A DNA stretch of 64,000 nucleotides from Pantoea sp. AS-PWVM4 (GCF_000468095.1 NZ_ASZC01000015.1:1-64000), one strand, 5' to 3'; positions 12,197 to 23,481 are shown, numbered from the stretch's first letter. The notes: generated from the sequence alone by a model not told the origin. Numbers and translations are program-made.

Positions 12197-13036
12197 TTAC
12201 ACCGGAACATCGCCTAAAACCGTCGCGCGCTGCATCACCCGCCGCGCCGGATAATAATCCGCATTAGCGTAATGCTGCGTCACGCGGTTATCCCAAATCG
12301 CCACATCATTCTCCTGCCAACGCCAGCGCACCTGAAACTCCGGCTTCGTAATATGGGAGAACAGGAAGCCCAGCAGGGCATCGCTCTCCTTTTCACTCAA
12401 CCCAATCAGCCGCGTGGTAAATCCTTCATTGACGAATAACGCCTTACGCCCGCTAACCGGGTGAGTGCGGATCACCGGATGCGTCACCGGCGGATGTTTC
12501 GCCACCGCCTGCTGCCAGCGCTGATGTTCCTCTGCAGTTTTGCGATATTTGAACTCCTGAAAAGACTTTTTAAAATCGTGCTCGGCCCGCAACCCGGCCA
12601 ACAACGTCTTAAAGGGTTCCGATAACGCCTCATACGCCGCAATGCCGCTGGCCCACAACGTATCACCGCCGCTTTCCGGCAACAGCTTAGAAGCCAGAAT
12701 GGCAATCGCCGGGGGTGTTTCGATAAAGGTGACATCGGTGTGCCAGTTGTCGTTATCCGGCGGATTATCCTGATGGGTATCCAGCACGATGATTTCTTCC
12801 ACGCCCGGCGCATGGGGATAGACGGGATGAATATGTAAATCACCGAAGCGTACCGCCAGCGCACGCTGCTGCTCCGGGGTAATCACCTGATTACGCAGGA
12901 ACAACACCTGATGCCGCAACAGGCCATGATAAAGCTGTTCAAATTGCGCATCGCTCAGCGGGCGACTGAGATCCACATCGCTCACCTGCGCACCGATATT
13001 CGGCCCCAGTGCGCTAAAAGTCACACGTTCGTTCAT
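12197..13036 (-). CDS. tauD: Taurine dioxygenase TauD
   Basis: A 279-residue Fe(II)/2-oxoglutarate-dependent dioxygenase that converts taurine to sulfite and aminoacetaldehyde. The metal triad is visible as H99 and D101 in NWHTDVTF and H255 in TQHYANADY, with the 2-oxoglutarate-binding Arg at 270. These positions agree with E. coli TauD. The ATG at 13036 overlaps the tauC stop by four bases (ATGA). It is the last gene of tauABCD. Confidence 0.97.
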   Translation of the reverse strand: MNERVTFSALGPNIGAQVSDVDLSRPLSDAQFEQLYHGLLRHQVLFLRNQVITPEQQRALAVRFGDLHIHPVYPHAPGVEEIIVLDTHQDNPPDNDNWHTDVTFIETPPAIAILASKLLPESGGDTLWASGIAAYEALSEPFKTLLAGLRAEHDFKKSFQEFKYRKTAEEHQRWQQAVAKHPPVTHPVIRTHPVSGRKALFVNEGFTTRLIGLSEKESDALLGFLFSHITKPEFQVRWRWQENDVAIWDNRVTQHYANADYYPARRVMQRATVLGDVPV

Positions 13037-13866
13037 TGCTGCTCTCCATTCCACGGCGTCAGGCGACGCTGCAAAGCGCGCAGACCCAGTTCTAAACTAA
13101 ACGCGATCAACGCAATCACCAGGATGCCCGCCAGCACCACATCCGTCGCCAGAAACTCCCCGGCTGACTGCACCATAAAACCGAGGCCGCGCGTGGCGGC
13201 AATTAACTCGGCGGCGACCAGCGTTGACCACCCCACCCCGAGGCCGATACGCAGCCCGGTCAGGATTTCCGGCAACGCCCCCGGCAGAATCACCCAGCGC
13301 AACAGTTGCCAGCGCGTGGCACCCAGCGCCTGTGCGGCACGGATACGGACCTGCTGCGCATTTTTCACCCCGGCCAACGTGGACAAGGTGACAGGCGCGA
13401 AAATCGCCAGATAAATCAGTAAGATTTTTGAGGTTTCGCCAATGCCGAACCAGATCACCATCAACGGCAGATAAGCCAGCGGCGGCACCGGGCGGTAGAG
13501 TTCAATCAACGGATCGAGCAGCCCACGAATCGCCGGACTCAGCCCCATCGCAATCCCAACCGGAATGCCGATCAGCGCCGCAAAAAACAGCGCCACCAGC
13601 ATGCGCGTCAGGCTGGCACCGAGATGCTGCCACAGCGTGGCATCCATAAAGCCCTGCGGGCTGGCAATCAACAGCAGCTTTTTCAGCACCTGCTGCGGCG
13701 CAGGCAGAAACAGCGGCGCAATCAATCCCAATGCCGTAACGCCCCACCACACCAGCAACAGCACCGCGACGCTCAGCAAACTGAGCGACAATTGCCGGGA
13801 AAACGGCCAACGCAGGCCACGGCGACGGCGCGCCGCCCGTGCTTTGTCATCAATTAATGCGCTCAT
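13033..13866 (-). CDS. tauC: Taurine ABC transporter permease TauC
   Basis: A 277-residue inner-membrane permease with a basic cytosolic N-terminus ([13 protein letters not shown]), about six membrane segments, and the EAA loop region around [23 protein letters not shown] (residues about 180-200) that docks on the ATPase TauB. It overlaps both tauB and tauD by four bases, so the three genes are translationally coupled. Confidence 0.96.
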   Translation of the reverse strand: MSALIDDKARAARRRRGLRWPFSRQLSLSLLSVAVLLLVWWGVTALGLIAPLFLPAPQQVLKKLLLIASPQGFMDATLWQHLGASLTRMLVALFFAALIGIPVGIAMGLSPAIRGLLDPLIELYRPVPPLAYLPLMVIWFGIGETSKILLIYLAIFAPVTLSTLAGVKNAQQVRIRAAQALGATRWQLLRWVILPGALPEILTGLRIGLGVGWSTLVAAELIAATRGLGFMVQSAGEFLATDVVLAGILVIALIAFSLELGLRALQRRLTPWNGEQQ

Positions 13867-14630
13867 GCAAACGCCTCCCGCTGGGCAAACACCTGATTCA
13901 GCACGTATTCGCGGCGTGCAATAAACGCCGGATCGGATTTAATGCTGCGGCAGGGTTCCCCGTCAGCGAAGCGTTGACCAAAATCGAGTTTCAGCCGCTC
14001 CACCACGCGTCCTGGCCCAGGTGAGAGCAGCACCAGCTCGCTGGCGAGGAACACCGCTTCCTCAATGTCATGCGTAATCAACAGGATCTGCTTGCCGGTA
14101 TCGCGCCACAGCGTCAGTAACAGGGTTTGCATCTGTTCACGGGTAAAGGCATCAAGCGCGCCGAAGGGTTCATCTAACAGCAGCAGCTGAGGGTCAGCCG
14201 CCAGCGCACGCGCAATCCCCACGCGCTGACGTTGACCCCCAGAGAGCTGCCAGATAAAACGCTTTTCCGCTCCCTCCAGCCCGACTTTGCGAATCAGACG
14301 ACGCGCGATGCTATGACGCTCCGCTTTTGCCATCCCCGCCAGTTGCAGACCAAAGGCCACGTTGTCGATCACATTGCGCCACGGCAGCAGCCCTTCGTTC
14401 TGAAACACCACGCCACGTTCAGCGCCCGGCCCGTTAACCGATTTGCCATCCAGCGTGATGCTGCCGGACTCCAGCGGCAGGAATCCGGCGATTAAATTCA
14501 GCAGCGTGGTTTTGCCACAGCCTGACGGTCCCAGCACCACCAGCAGTTCACGCTGATCCAGTTGCAGATTGATATCCTGCAACGCAGGTTGTCCGGCGTA
14601 ACGCGCATTCAGATGGGTGATGCTGAGCAT
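13863..14630 (-). CDS. tauB: Taurine ABC transporter ATPase TauB
   Basis: A 255-residue ABC ATPase with Walker [10 protein letters not shown] (about residues 35-43), signature [15 protein letters not shown] (about 129-143), Walker [13 protein letters not shown] (about 149-160) and the switch His in [10 protein letters not shown]. It powers taurine import with TauA and TauC. It starts 11 bp after tauA and overlaps tauC by four bases. Confidence 0.96.
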   Translation of the reverse strand: MLSITHLNARYAGQPALQDINLQLDQRELLVVLGPSGCGKTTLLNLIAGFLPLESGSITLDGKSVNGPGAERGVVFQNEGLLPWRNVIDNVAFGLQLAGMAKAERHSIARRLIRKVGLEGAEKRFIWQLSGGQRQRVGIARALAADPQLLLLDEPFGALDAFTREQMQTLLLTLWRDTGKQILLITHDIEEAVFLASELVLLSPGPGRVVERLKLDFGQRFADGEPCRSIKSDPAFIARREYVLNQVFAQREAFA

Positions 14631-14641
14631 AGGACCTCCGG

Positions 14642-15622
14642 TTATTTCACTAAGGGGGCAACGAAGCGGGTAGTCACGAAGCTGCTGTAATCACTGGCGG
14701 CGTCCGGCACCTTGCCCTGCTCTTTCAGGAAGTGCGCGGTATCGACAATCGCCTTGTTCACCGGCTTGCCGAGCTGCTCCAGTTGCTGCTGCGCGGTCAG
14801 ATAGGTGTTGCCTTCCACCAGTCCCGGCACCTGCGCTTCCGGCACACCGCTCAGACGCGACAGCTTGCTGAGGTTATCCGGCTGCTTCAGCCACTGTTGA
14901 GGGTTGTCGATGTAGGCTCTCTGCGCGTCCAGGGCGCTGCGGGCAAAGGCGGTGACAATTTCTGGATGCTGCTGGGCAAAGTCTTTACGCACCACCCAGA
15001 CATCCAGCGTCGGCGCGCCCCATTTGCCCACCTGCGAGGAGTCGGTCAGCACCTTGCCATCCTTCTCCAGTTCGTTAACTGCCGGTGCCCAGACGTAGGC
15101 ACCATCAATATCGCCACGCTGCCAGGCGGCAATGATCGCGGGGGGTTGCAGGTTCACCAGTTGGACGTCCGTGGGTTTGATACCCCAATGTTTCAGCGCC
15201 GCCAGCAGGCTGTAATGGGTGGTGGAGATGAAGGGGACGGCAATCCGTTTGCCGATGAGATCTTTGGGATTGTTGATGGATTTCTTCACCACCAACGCTT
15301 CGGAATTTCCGAGCTGCGAAGCCAACAGGAAGGCCTCGATCGGCAGTTGCTGCGTGGCCGCTACCGCCAGCGGGCTGGAGCCGATGTTGCCAATCTGGAC
15401 ATCGCCAGACGCCAGCGCACGCAACACGCTGGCTCCGCTATCAAACTTACGCCAGTCAACAGTCGCGCCGCTCTGTTTGGCGAAGGTGTTGTCGGCCTGT
15501 GCCACTTTGGCCGGTTCCGCCGAAGTCTGGTACGCCACCGTGACGTTAACCGCCTCGGCCTGGAAGGTCAGCAACGCCAGCGTTGCTGCCAATGTGGTTA
15601 TGGTTTTCTTCACTGCCATCAT
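14642..15622 (-). CDS. tauA: Taurine-binding periplasmic protein TauA
   Basis: A 326-residue exported substrate-binding protein. The signal peptide (about residues 1-24, TLAALTFQAEA-type end) is followed by the mature start [20 protein letters not shown], nearly the E. coli sequence. Two adjacent ATGs (15622 and 15619) are both possible; GGGGT six bases upstream favours the first. It is the first gene of tauABCD. In E. coli this operon is induced by sulfate starvation through Cbl and CysB, and the AT-rich 5' region here could hold such sites, though I could not identify one. Confidence 0.95.
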   Translation of the reverse strand: MMAVKKTITTLAATLALLTFQAEAVNVTVAYQTSAEPAKVAQADNTFAKQSGATVDWRKFDSGASVLRALASGDVQIGNIGSSPLAVAATQQLPIEAFLLASQLGNSEALVVKKSINNPKDLIGKRIAVPFISTTHYSLLAALKHWGIKPTDVQLVNLQPPAIIAAWQRGDIDGAYVWAPAVNELEKDGKVLTDSSQVGKWGAPTLDVWVVRKDFAQQHPEIVTAFARSALDAQRAYIDNPQQWLKQPDNLSKLSRLSGVPEAQVPGLVEGNTYLTAQQQLEQLGKPVNKAIVDTAHFLKEQGKVPDAASDYSSFVTTRFVAPLVK

Positions 15623-15757
15623 CGTACACCCCAATATTTTTATGTTGGGTGCAGTGTCGCCATCAGTAATGGTTTCATAAAGGAATTAAAAATTATCCCT
15701 AATGAAAATCGGTTCTTAGGCAATCATCGGGCAAGACTATGCAGAATACGCAAATAC

Positions 15758-15780
15758 AAAAAAGGCGCGTCAGACGCGCC
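15758..15780 (-). terminator. Rho-independent terminator of the LysE-type exporter gene
   Basis: GGCGCGT / ACGCGCC (15764-15770 and 15774-15780) form a 7-bp stem with a 3-nt loop, followed on the minus strand by six Ts. It lies 10 bp past the exporter stop codon and separates it from tauA. Confidence 0.88.
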
Positions 15781-15790
15781 TCGGATTGGC

Positions 15791-16393
15791 TTAGTGCCAA
15801 ATCAACAGCACACAGGCGGCGGTCAGGATTCCCATCGCCAGGTTAAAGATTTTCCACGCACGCGGGCTTCGCAGCAAACGACCAATCAGTGAGCCGAAGC
15901 CCATCCAGATCACCCCGGAAACCACATTCACCAACGCCATACCGACGCTGATTGCTACCACCGAGTGCAGGTAAGCGGCCCCCGCCAGGCTAAAGCTGGC
16001 TACGGCCCCCAACGCCATCAGCCACGCCTTTGGATTAATCAGTTGCAGTAACCCGCCCTGCCAGAACGGCGTTGGCACCGGCGGGGCCGAATCCGTATCC
16101 AGTTGCTCATACTCCGCCGTGGCGATTTTCCATGCCAGCCACAGCAGATACAGGCTACCGGCGATTTTCAGAACCAGATGTAAGGCAGGATAGAGTAGGA
16201 TAAGGCCACCCACGCCAAAGGCCACCATCAGCAGCATCGCCTGCATACCGATCATGATGCCGATTAACAACGGGAAAGAACGCAGAAAGCCAAAGTTGGC
16301 AGCGGAGGCGGTAAGTAACATATTATTAGGCCCTGGCGTGATCGCAGCGACCCAGAGAAAGCCCAGCATTGACAAAAACAGACTCAGTTCCAT
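15791..16393 (-). CDS. LysE/RhtB family amino-acid exporter
   Basis: A 200-residue membrane protein of the LysE/RhtB superfamily with about six hydrophobic segments and the family N-terminal motif AAITPGPNNMLLTASAANFG (about residues 14-33). Members export amino acids such as homoserine, threonine, lysine or cysteine derivatives; the substrate here is not predictable. The ATG at 16393 fits relatives. A GTG at 16414 is an alternative because the nearest AGGAG lies 13 nt upstream of the ATG. It is absent from this position in E. coli and accompanies tauABCD in the insert between yheS and yheT. Confidence 0.85.
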   Translation of the reverse strand: MELSLFLSMLGFLWVAAITPGPNNMLLTASAANFGFLRSFPLLIGIMIGMQAMLLMVAFGVGGLILLYPALHLVLKIAGSLYLLWLAWKIATAEYEQLDTDSAPPVPTPFWQGGLLQLINPKAWLMALGAVASFSLAGAAYLHSVVAISVGMALVNVVSGVIWMGFGSLIGRLLRSPRAWKIFNLAMGILTAACVLLIWH

Positions 16394-16454
16394 GTTGATT
16401 CGGGTGCTCCTCACCCAGGAAAGCCAAAAAACCCATCGAAACTATCAGCGAGAT

Positions 16455-17471
16455 ATGCATCAGACAAGCGTTTACCACAGTAATTTTGACTCCCCGCCCG
16501 AAGAGGACTTCATTCCTCTCAGCGGTTTTCGCAATCCGCATCTGCAAACTCTGCTGCCGCGTCTGCTCAGGCGGCGCGTGACTCTGCGCCCACACTGGCA
16601 ACGCCTCGATTTACCGGACGGCGATTTTGTCGATCTTGCGTGGAGTGAAGACCCTATTCAGGCCGCGCACAAACCACGCATGGTGCTGTTTCATGGTTTA
16701 GAGGGCAGCTTTCACAGCCCCTATGCGCATGGGTTGATGCAGGCATGTCAGGCACGCGGTTGGCTGGCAGTGGTGATGCATTTTCGCGGCTGTAGCGGTG
16801 AACCGAACCGCCTGCACCGGATTTACCATTCCGGCGAAACCGAAGATGCCAGCTTCTTTCTGCGCTGGTTAAAGCGTGAATGGGGTGATGTCCCCACCAC
16901 CGCCGTCGGCGTGTCGCTGGGCGGTAATATGCTGGCGTGCCTGACTGGATTAGAGGGGCATGATGCGCCGCTGGATGCCGCAGTCGCCATCTCTGCGCCC
17001 CTGCTGCTGGAACCCTGTAGCCAGAAGCTGGAGAACGGTTTCTCACGTTTTTATCAGCACTACCTGCTGACGCAGCTGAAAAAGAACGCTAAACGTAAGC
17101 TGAAGGCCTGGCCGGGCACCCTGCCGGTCGATTTGCGTGAACTGCGCGCCCTGCGCCGCCTGCGCGACTTTGACGATGCCGTCACCTCCAGGGCGCACGG
17201 CTTTGTGGATGCAGGCGATTATTATCATCGGGCCAGCGCGATGCCGCTGCTGACCGGGGTACGCAAACCGCTGCTGATCATCCATGCTAAGGACGATCCC
17301 TTTATGACCGACGCAGTAATACCGAAGCCGGAGCAACTGTCGTCCTCGATTCAATATCAGCTGACGCAGCAAGGCGGCCATGTCGGCTTTGTTGGCGGTA
17401 CGCTGCTACGACCGCAAATGTGGCTGGAACAACGCGTGCCGCAGTGGTTATCAACTTACCTGGATGTATGA
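16455..17471 (+). CDS. yheT: Alpha/beta hydrolase YheT
   Basis: A 338-residue AB-hydrolase of the YheT/ABHD1 group. The nucleophile elbow is GVSLGGNML (about residues 155-163), preceded by the conserved LFHGLEGS oxyanion region and followed by a late acid in HAKDDPFM and His in GGHVGF. The substrate is unknown. The ATG at 16455 gives the E. coli length; the frame stays open upstream over the divergent exporter gene. It is coupled to yheU by an ATGA overlap. Confidence 0.93.
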   Translation: MHQTSVYHSNFDSPPEEDFIPLSGFRNPHLQTLLPRLLRRRVTLRPHWQRLDLPDGDFVDLAWSEDPIQAAHKPRMVLFHGLEGSFHSPYAHGLMQACQARGWLAVVMHFRGCSGEPNRLHRIYHSGETEDASFFLRWLKREWGDVPTTAVGVSLGGNMLACLTGLEGHDAPLDAAVAISAPLLLEPCSQKLENGFSRFYQHYLLTQLKKNAKRKLKAWPGTLPVDLRELRALRRLRDFDDAVTSRAHGFVDAGDYYHRASAMPLLTGVRKPLLIIHAKDDPFMTDAVIPKPEQLSSSIQYQLTQQGGHVGFVGGTLLRPQMWLEQRVPQWLSTYLDV

Positions 17472-17692
17472 TCGTGATTATTCCGTGGCAACAACTTGAA
17501 GCTGAAACGCTGGAAAACCTGATCGAAGCCTTTGTATTACGCGAAGGCACCGACTACGGTGAACAGGAGCGCAGTCTGGCGCAAAAAGTCGCTGATGTGC
17601 GTCGCCAACTGGAACGCGGTGACGCTGTGCTGGTGTGGTCAGAACTGCACGAAACCGTCAATATCATGGCACGCGGTGAATTTCGCGGCTAA
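17468..17692 (+). CDS. yheU: YheU family protein
   Basis: A 74-residue conserved protein of unknown function ([20 protein letters not shown] start, conserved [10 protein letters not shown] and [12 protein letters not shown]). The ATG at 17468 overlaps the yheT stop by four bases. A GTG two codons later is an alternative that would give an N-terminus closer to E. coli YheU. Confidence 0.9.
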   Translation: MIVIIPWQQLEAETLENLIEAFVLREGTDYGEQERSLAQKVADVRRQLERGDAVLVWSELHETVNIMARGEFRG

Positions 17693-17753
17693 TGCACATC
17701 CCGGCTTTTCGTGCTAACAATGCTCATCGCCGGACTTCACAGGGAGCTTTGTT

Positions 17754-18623
17754 ATGTCAGCCAGGCATCCGATCATTGCCGTTACCGGTTCCAGCGGCGC
17801 CGGAACCACCACCACCAGCCTTGCCTTCCGCAAAATATTCCAGCAGTTGAACCTGCATGCGGCGGAGGTCGAAGGTGACAGTTTTCATCGCTACACGCGC
17901 CCTGAGATGGACATGGCGATCCGCAAAGCGCGCGACCTTGGCCGTCATATCAGCTATTTCGGCCCGGAGGCCAACGATTTTGGCCTGCTGGAGCAAACCT
18001 TTAAGCAATACGGTAAAACCGGTCTTGGTCAGTCGCGCAAATATCTGCATACCTATGACGAAGCCGTGCCGTGGAATCAGGTGCCGGGCACCTTCACCCC
18101 GTGGCAGCCGCTGCCGGAAAACACCGATGTGTTGTTTTATGAAGGCTTGCACGGCGGGGTGGTGACGCAGCAGCACAACGTGGCTGAACACGTCGACTTA
18201 TTGGTAGGTGTGGTACCGATCGTCAACCTTGAGTGGATTCAAAAGCTGATTCGTGACACCAGCGAACGCGGCCATTCACGCGAAGCGGTGATGGATTCGG
18301 TGGTGCGTTCGATGGAGGATTACATCAACTTCATCACCCCGCAGTTCTCACGCACCCATATCAACTTCCAGCGCGTACCTACCGTCGATACGTCTAACCC
18401 GTTTGCTGCGCGTGAAATTCCATCACTGGATGAAAGCTTTGTGGTGATCCATTTCCGTGGTCTGGAAGGTATTGCCTTCCCCTATCTGCTGGCGATGATT
18501 CAGGATTCCTTTATCTCGCATATGAACACCCTGGTGGTGCCCGGCGGCAAAATGGGGCTGGCGATGGAGCTGATTATGACGCCGCTGGTGCAGCGACTGA
18601 TTGAAGGCAAACGCATCGAATAA
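17754..18623 (+). CDS. prkB: Phosphoribulokinase-like protein PrkB
   Basis: A 289-residue P-loop kinase of the phosphoribulokinase/uridine kinase family, with Walker A GSSGAGTTTTS (about residues 12-22) and the substrate region GDSFHRYTRPEMD. Enterobacteria lack RuBisCO, so the substrate is unclear and the E. coli homologue is likewise uncharacterised. An AGGGAG ribosome-binding site precedes the ATG. It follows yheTU on the same strand and is separated from the convergent yhfA by a REP pair. Confidence 0.93.
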   Translation: MSARHPIIAVTGSSGAGTTTTSLAFRKIFQQLNLHAAEVEGDSFHRYTRPEMDMAIRKARDLGRHISYFGPEANDFGLLEQTFKQYGKTGLGQSRKYLHTYDEAVPWNQVPGTFTPWQPLPENTDVLFYEGLHGGVVTQQHNVAEHVDLLVGVVPIVNLEWIQKLIRDTSERGHSREAVMDSVVRSMEDYINFITPQFSRTHINFQRVPTVDTSNPFAAREIPSLDESFVVIHFRGLEGIAFPYLLAMIQDSFISHMNTLVVPGGKMGLAMELIMTPLVQRLIEGKRIE

Positions 18624-18634
18624 TCAAACATAAC

Positions 18635-18708
18635 CGTAACGGCGCGATTTATTGCGCGATCCCGAGATCGCTGCGGGAAAAATCCGCACGATAAATCGCG
18701 CCGCTACG
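18635..18708. repeat. REP pair (inverted) between prkB and yhfA
   Basis: The left copy begins at 18635 and reads CGTAACGGCGCGATTTAT. The right copy, ending at 18708, is its inverted partner reading CGTAGCGGCGCGATTTAT on the minus strand, one base different. About 35 bp separate the two. The arrangement resembles a BIME between convergent genes. Confidence 0.85.
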
Positions 18709-18714
18709 TTCGTG

Positions 18715-19119
18715 CTAAAGTTCGATAACCTCGTAACTGTGGGTGATTTCTACCCCTTTGCCCAGCATAATCGCCACCGAGCAATATTTCTCAGCCGACA
18801 GATCAACCGCTCGCGCCACCGCTTTATCGCCCAGCGCTTTGCCGGTAACAATAAAATGCAGGTTGATATGTGTGAAAATGCGTGGCGCTTCTTCACGACG
18901 TTCCGAGGTCAGTTTGACCTCACAATCCTTCACATCATTGCGCCCTTTTTGCAGGATCGACACGACGTCAATCGCGCTGCAACCGCCTGCCGCCATCAGC
19001 ACCATCTCCATCGGGCTCGGTGCTTTGTCGCCCGAATTGCCATCCATTAATATCTGGTGACCTGATGAGGATTCTCCGAGAAAGGTAAGCCCTTCCACCC
19101 ATTTAACCCGTGCCTGCAT
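18715..19119 (-). CDS. yhfA: OsmC family protein YhfA
   Basis: A 134-residue OsmC/Ohr-superfamily protein, the same length as E. coli YhfA. The conserved segment PSPMEMVLMAAGGCSAIDVV (about residues 35-54) carries the first redox Cys; a second Cys is in SAEKYCSVAIML near 112. OsmC-type proteins reduce organic hydroperoxides; the activity of YhfA is untested. The ATG at 19119 has an AGGAG seven bases upstream. It is divergent from crp. Confidence 0.92.
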   Translation of the reverse strand: MQARVKWVEGLTFLGESSSGHQILMDGNSGDKAPSPMEMVLMAAGGCSAIDVVSILQKGRNDVKDCEVKLTSERREEAPRIFTHINLHFIVTGKALGDKAVARAVDLSAEKYCSVAIMLGKGVEITHSYEVIEL

Positions 19120-19421
19120 TATTCTTTCTCCTGAATAGGCTGATTTGCCGCCAGAGTACGCTTTCACCTGAGAAACAGCAATCCAGACTAATCGCCCTTT
19201 TGCTGAAGCGAGACAACAGAAGACAGCTAGCAAAAGCTGTGCTACAAACAGAGCTGAAAATATTTTCGTCGCAATAGACGAAGGCGGGAAGAATCAGAAG
19301 CCTGGCTTAAGAGTCCACCCGAATAATTTTCCTTAACAGGAAGCGCTCTACGATTTCACCGCCTGACAGGGAAAACTGCCCCCTGTGTTTTGGGCACGAT
19401 TACAACAGAGGATAATAGCGA
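19120..19421. other. yhfA-crp intergenic region
   Basis: This 302-bp region separates divergent yhfA and crp. I see a 12-bp AT palindrome GAAAATATTTTC at 19256-19267 and a small hairpin ACAGGG/CCCTGT at 19366-19386 in the probable crp leader. E. coli crp has a long leader and autoregulatory CRP sites, but I found no convincing TGTGA-N6-TCACA match here. Confidence 0.4.
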
Positions 19422-20054
19422 ATGGTTCTCGGCAAACCGCAAACAGACCCTACACTCGAATGGTTCCTGTCCCATTGCCATATTCACAAATATCCATCCA
19501 AAAGCACCCTGATTCATCAGGGTGAGAAAGCGGAAACGCTCTACTACATCGTGAAAGGTGCCGTTGCGGTGCTGATCAAGGATGAAGAAGGCAAAGAGAT
19601 GATTCTCTCCTACCTCAATCAGGGGGATTTCATCGGCGAGCTTGGCCTGTTTGAAGAAGGTCAGGAACGTAGTGCCTGGGTACGAGCCAAAACTGCCTGC
19701 GAAGTGGCTGAAATTTCCTACAAAAAATTCCGTCAGCTGATTCAGGTAAACCCGGATATTTTAATGCGTCTTTCGGCGCAGATGGCGCGTCGCCTACAGG
19801 TGACATCAGAAAAAGTGGGCAACCTTGCCTTCCTTGATGTGACCGGTCGCATTGCGCAGACGCTGCTCAATCTGGCCAAACAGCCCGATGCCATGACCCA
19901 CCCGGACGGGATGCAGATCAAAATCACCCGTCAGGAAATTGGTCAGATCGTCGGATGCTCACGCGAGACAGTTGGCCGTATTCTGAAAATGCTGGAAGAT
20001 CAAAACCTGATCTCCGCACATGGTAAAACCATCGTCGTTTACGGCACCCGCTAA
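19422..20054 (+). CDS. crp: cAMP receptor protein (catabolite activator) CRP
   Basis: A 210-residue global regulator, essentially the E. coli sequence. The cAMP-binding domain contains [15 protein letters not shown] (about residues 72-86), and the DNA-recognition helix is [12 protein letters not shown] (about 180-191). The activating region around residue 156-164 (AMTHPDGMQ) is intact. It is followed by a strong terminator. Binding sites for this protein would be expected genome-wide; one good candidate is in this window near 25676. Confidence 0.98.
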   Translation: MVLGKPQTDPTLEWFLSHCHIHKYPSKSTLIHQGEKAETLYYIVKGAVAVLIKDEEGKEMILSYLNQGDFIGELGLFEEGQERSAWVRAKTACEVAEISYKKFRQLIQVNPDILMRLSAQMARRLQVTSEKVGNLAFLDVTGRIAQTLLNLAKQPDAMTHPDGMQIKITRQEIGQIVGCSRETVGRILKMLEDQNLISAHGKTIVVYGTR

Positions 20055-20068
20055 TTTCTTCTCACCCA

Positions 20069-20097
20069 CGGCGTGATGGCAGCATCACGCCGTTTTT
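20069..20097 (+). terminator. Rho-independent terminator of crp
   Basis: CGGCGTGATG and CATCACGCCG form a perfect 10-bp stem with a GCAG loop, followed by TTTTT. It lies 14 bp past the crp stop and only 15 bp before the yhfK start. Confidence 0.92.
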
Positions 20098-20112
20098 GTC
20101 TGCGATGAGCTG

Positions 20113-22188
20113 ATGTGGCGTCGAATCATCTATCATCCCGAAGTGAACTATGCCCTGCGGCAAACGCTGGTGCTGTGCCTGCCCGTGGCCCTCGGCTGGC
20201 TGTTTGGCGACCTGCAAAAAGGGTTGCTGTTCTCCTTAGTGCCCGCCTGTTGCAACATCGCCGGTCTTGATACGCCGCATAAACGCTTTTTTAAACGCCT
20301 GATTATTGGCGGTTCCCTGTTTGCGACCGGCAGCTTTCTGATCCAGTGGCTGACGGATTATCACGTCCCCCTGCCGCTGATTCTGCTGGTGCTGCCATTA
20401 TTAGTGGGCGTGACGGGTGAGATCAGCCCGTTGCATGGCCGCTTGTTGCCCGCCACGCTGATTGCCTCCATCTTTACCCTGAGCCTGGTGGGACGTATGC
20501 CGATCTGGGTGCCGCCGCTGCTCTATATCGGCGGGACCTTGTGGTATGGGTTGTTCAACTGGTTCTGGTTTTGGCTGTGGAAAGAGCAGCCGATGCGCGA
20601 GTCGCTGAGCCTGCTGTACCGTGAGCTGGCGGATTATTGCGATGCCAAATATACCCTGTTGACGCAGCTGACCGACCCGGAGAAAGCGCTGCCGCCGTTG
20701 CTGGCACGCCAGCAAAAAGCGGTAGATCTGATCACCACCTGCTACCAGCAAATGCATATGCTGTCGGCCAGCCGCGATAACAGCCATAAACGCCTGACGC
20801 GTGCCTTTCAGGTGGCACTCGATTTGCAGGAACATATCTCCGTCAGCCTGCATCAGCCGGAAGAAGTGCAAAAGCTGGTGGAGCAGAGCCATGCAGAAGC
20901 GGTGATTCGCTGGAATGCCAAGACCATCTCCGCCCGTCTGCGCTTGCTGGCCGATGCCATTTTGTATCATCAGCTGCCGGAACGGTTTCAAATGGATAAG
21001 CAGCTGGGTGCGCTGGAAAAAATTGCCCGCCAGCACCCGGACAATCCGGTGGGGAATTTCTGCCTGTATCACTTCAGCCGCATTGCGCGCGTGCTGCGCA
21101 CCCAGAAACCGCTGTATACCCGTGATCTGATGGCCGACCGCCAACGGCGTCTGCCGTTTTTTCCGGCGCTGCGCAGCTATCTGTCGCTGAAATCCCCCGC
21201 CTTACGCACCGCTGCACGTTTTGCCGTGATGCTGATGTTTGGTAGCGCGCTGGCGCTGTTCTTCAACATCCCCAAACCTTACTGGATTCTGATGACCACC
21301 ATGTTCGTCAGCCAGAATGGCTACAGCGCCACGCGGGTAAGAATTCAGCACCGAGCGCTCGGCACCTTTGCCGGGCTGTTGATTGCTGCCGCCTCGTTAC
21401 GCTTTGACGTACCGGAATCCATCACCCTGTTGTTTATGCTGGCGATCACCCTCGCCAGCTATCTGGTGACACGTAAATATTACGGCTGGTCAATGATTGG
21501 CTTTACGGTGACGGCGGTGTATTCGCTCCAGTTGCTGTCGCTGAATGGCGCGCAGTTCCTGCTGCCACGCATGATGGATACGCTGATGGGATGTCTGATT
21601 GCCTTTGGCGGCATGATTTGGCTGTGGCCGCAGTGGCAGAGCGGCTTACTGCGTAAGAATGCGCACGATGCGCTGGAAGCCGATCAGGAAGCGATGCAGT
21701 TATTGCTCGGACCGGAGCAGTCACCGGAGAAACTGGCGTATCAGCGCATCAAGGTCAACCAGGCGCATAACGCCATGTTTAACTCGCTGAATCAGGCGAT
21801 GACCGAGCCGGGCTTCAATTCGCAGTACCTGAAAGATATGCGGCTCTGGGTGACGCACAGTCAGTTTATTGTCGAACACATCAACGCCATGACTATCCTG
21901 GCACGCGAACATACCATGCTGACGCCTAAGCTGGCGGAAAGGTATCTGCAATCCTGTGAGATCGCGCTGCAACGCTGTCAGCAGCGGCTGGAGCATGATG
22001 GCCCCGGTAACGACAGCAATATTCTGGAAGCACCGGAAAACATCAATGAGGGGGCGGTAACGATTGTCGAGCAGCATGTGAAGCGCATTCTGCAACACCT
22101 GAACGTGATGCACACCATCTCTTCTCTGGCATGGAGCCAGCGACCACATCATGGCCGCTGGCTGACCGGGCTACGGGTGAAAAACTGA
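20113..22188 (+). CDS. yhfK: FUSC/YccS-type inner membrane protein YhfK
   Basis: A 691-residue protein with two blocks of membrane segments (about residues 15-160 and 365-510) separated by a long soluble region (about 160-360) and followed by a soluble C-terminal domain. This is the fusaric-acid-resistance/YccS architecture. The transported substrate is unknown. It begins just past the crp terminator and ends one base from the convergent argD stop, with no terminator visible between them. Confidence 0.9.
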   Translation: MWRRIIYHPEVNYALRQTLVLCLPVALGWLFGDLQKGLLFSLVPACCNIAGLDTPHKRFFKRLIIGGSLFATGSFLIQWLTDYHVPLPLILLVLPLLVGVTGEISPLHGRLLPATLIASIFTLSLVGRMPIWVPPLLYIGGTLWYGLFNWFWFWLWKEQPMRESLSLLYRELADYCDAKYTLLTQLTDPEKALPPLLARQQKAVDLITTCYQQMHMLSASRDNSHKRLTRAFQVALDLQEHISVSLHQPEEVQKLVEQSHAEAVIRWNAKTISARLRLLADAILYHQLPERFQMDKQLGALEKIARQHPDNPVGNFCLYHFSRIARVLRTQKPLYTRDLMADRQRRLPFFPALRSYLSLKSPALRTAARFAVMLMFGSALALFFNIPKPYWILMTTMFVSQNGYSATRVRIQHRALGTFAGLLIAAASLRFDVPESITLLFMLAITLASYLVTRKYYGWSMIGFTVTAVYSLQLLSLNGAQFLLPRMMDTLMGCLIAFGGMIWLWPQWQSGLLRKNAHDALEADQEAMQLLLGPEQSPEKLAYQRIKVNQAHNAMFNSLNQAMTEPGFNSQYLKDMRLWVTHSQFIVEHINAMTILAREHTMLTPKLAERYLQSCEIALQRCQQRLEHDGPGNDSNILEAPENINEGAVTIVEQHVKRILQHLNVMHTISSLAWSQRPHHGRWLTGLRVKN

Positions 22189-22189
22189 G

Positions 22190-23413
<1,224 letters not shown>

Positions 23414-23442
23414 CTACCTCATCGGATTATTTGTTGAGCTGA

Positions 23443-23481
23443 CGTGAAATTATAATCACAAAATATGCATAAAAAATCACA
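23443..23481 (-). promoter_or_regulatory. Tandem ARG boxes (ArgR operator) of argD
   Basis: Two 18-bp palindromic boxes occupy 23443-23460 and 23464-23481, separated by 3 bp. Their cores read TGAAATTATAATCA and TGCATAAAAAATCA, close to the ArgR consensus TGAATAATTATTCA. Paired boxes 3 bp apart are the standard ArgR hexamer operator in enterobacteria. They sit 30-70 bp upstream of the argD ATG, overlapping the likely promoter. Confidence 0.75.

Noticed and set aside
14732..15892. A 386-codon open frame on the plus strand
   Set aside because: It lies antisense across tauA and part of the LysE-type exporter gene; both of those are well supported, and the frame has no family features.
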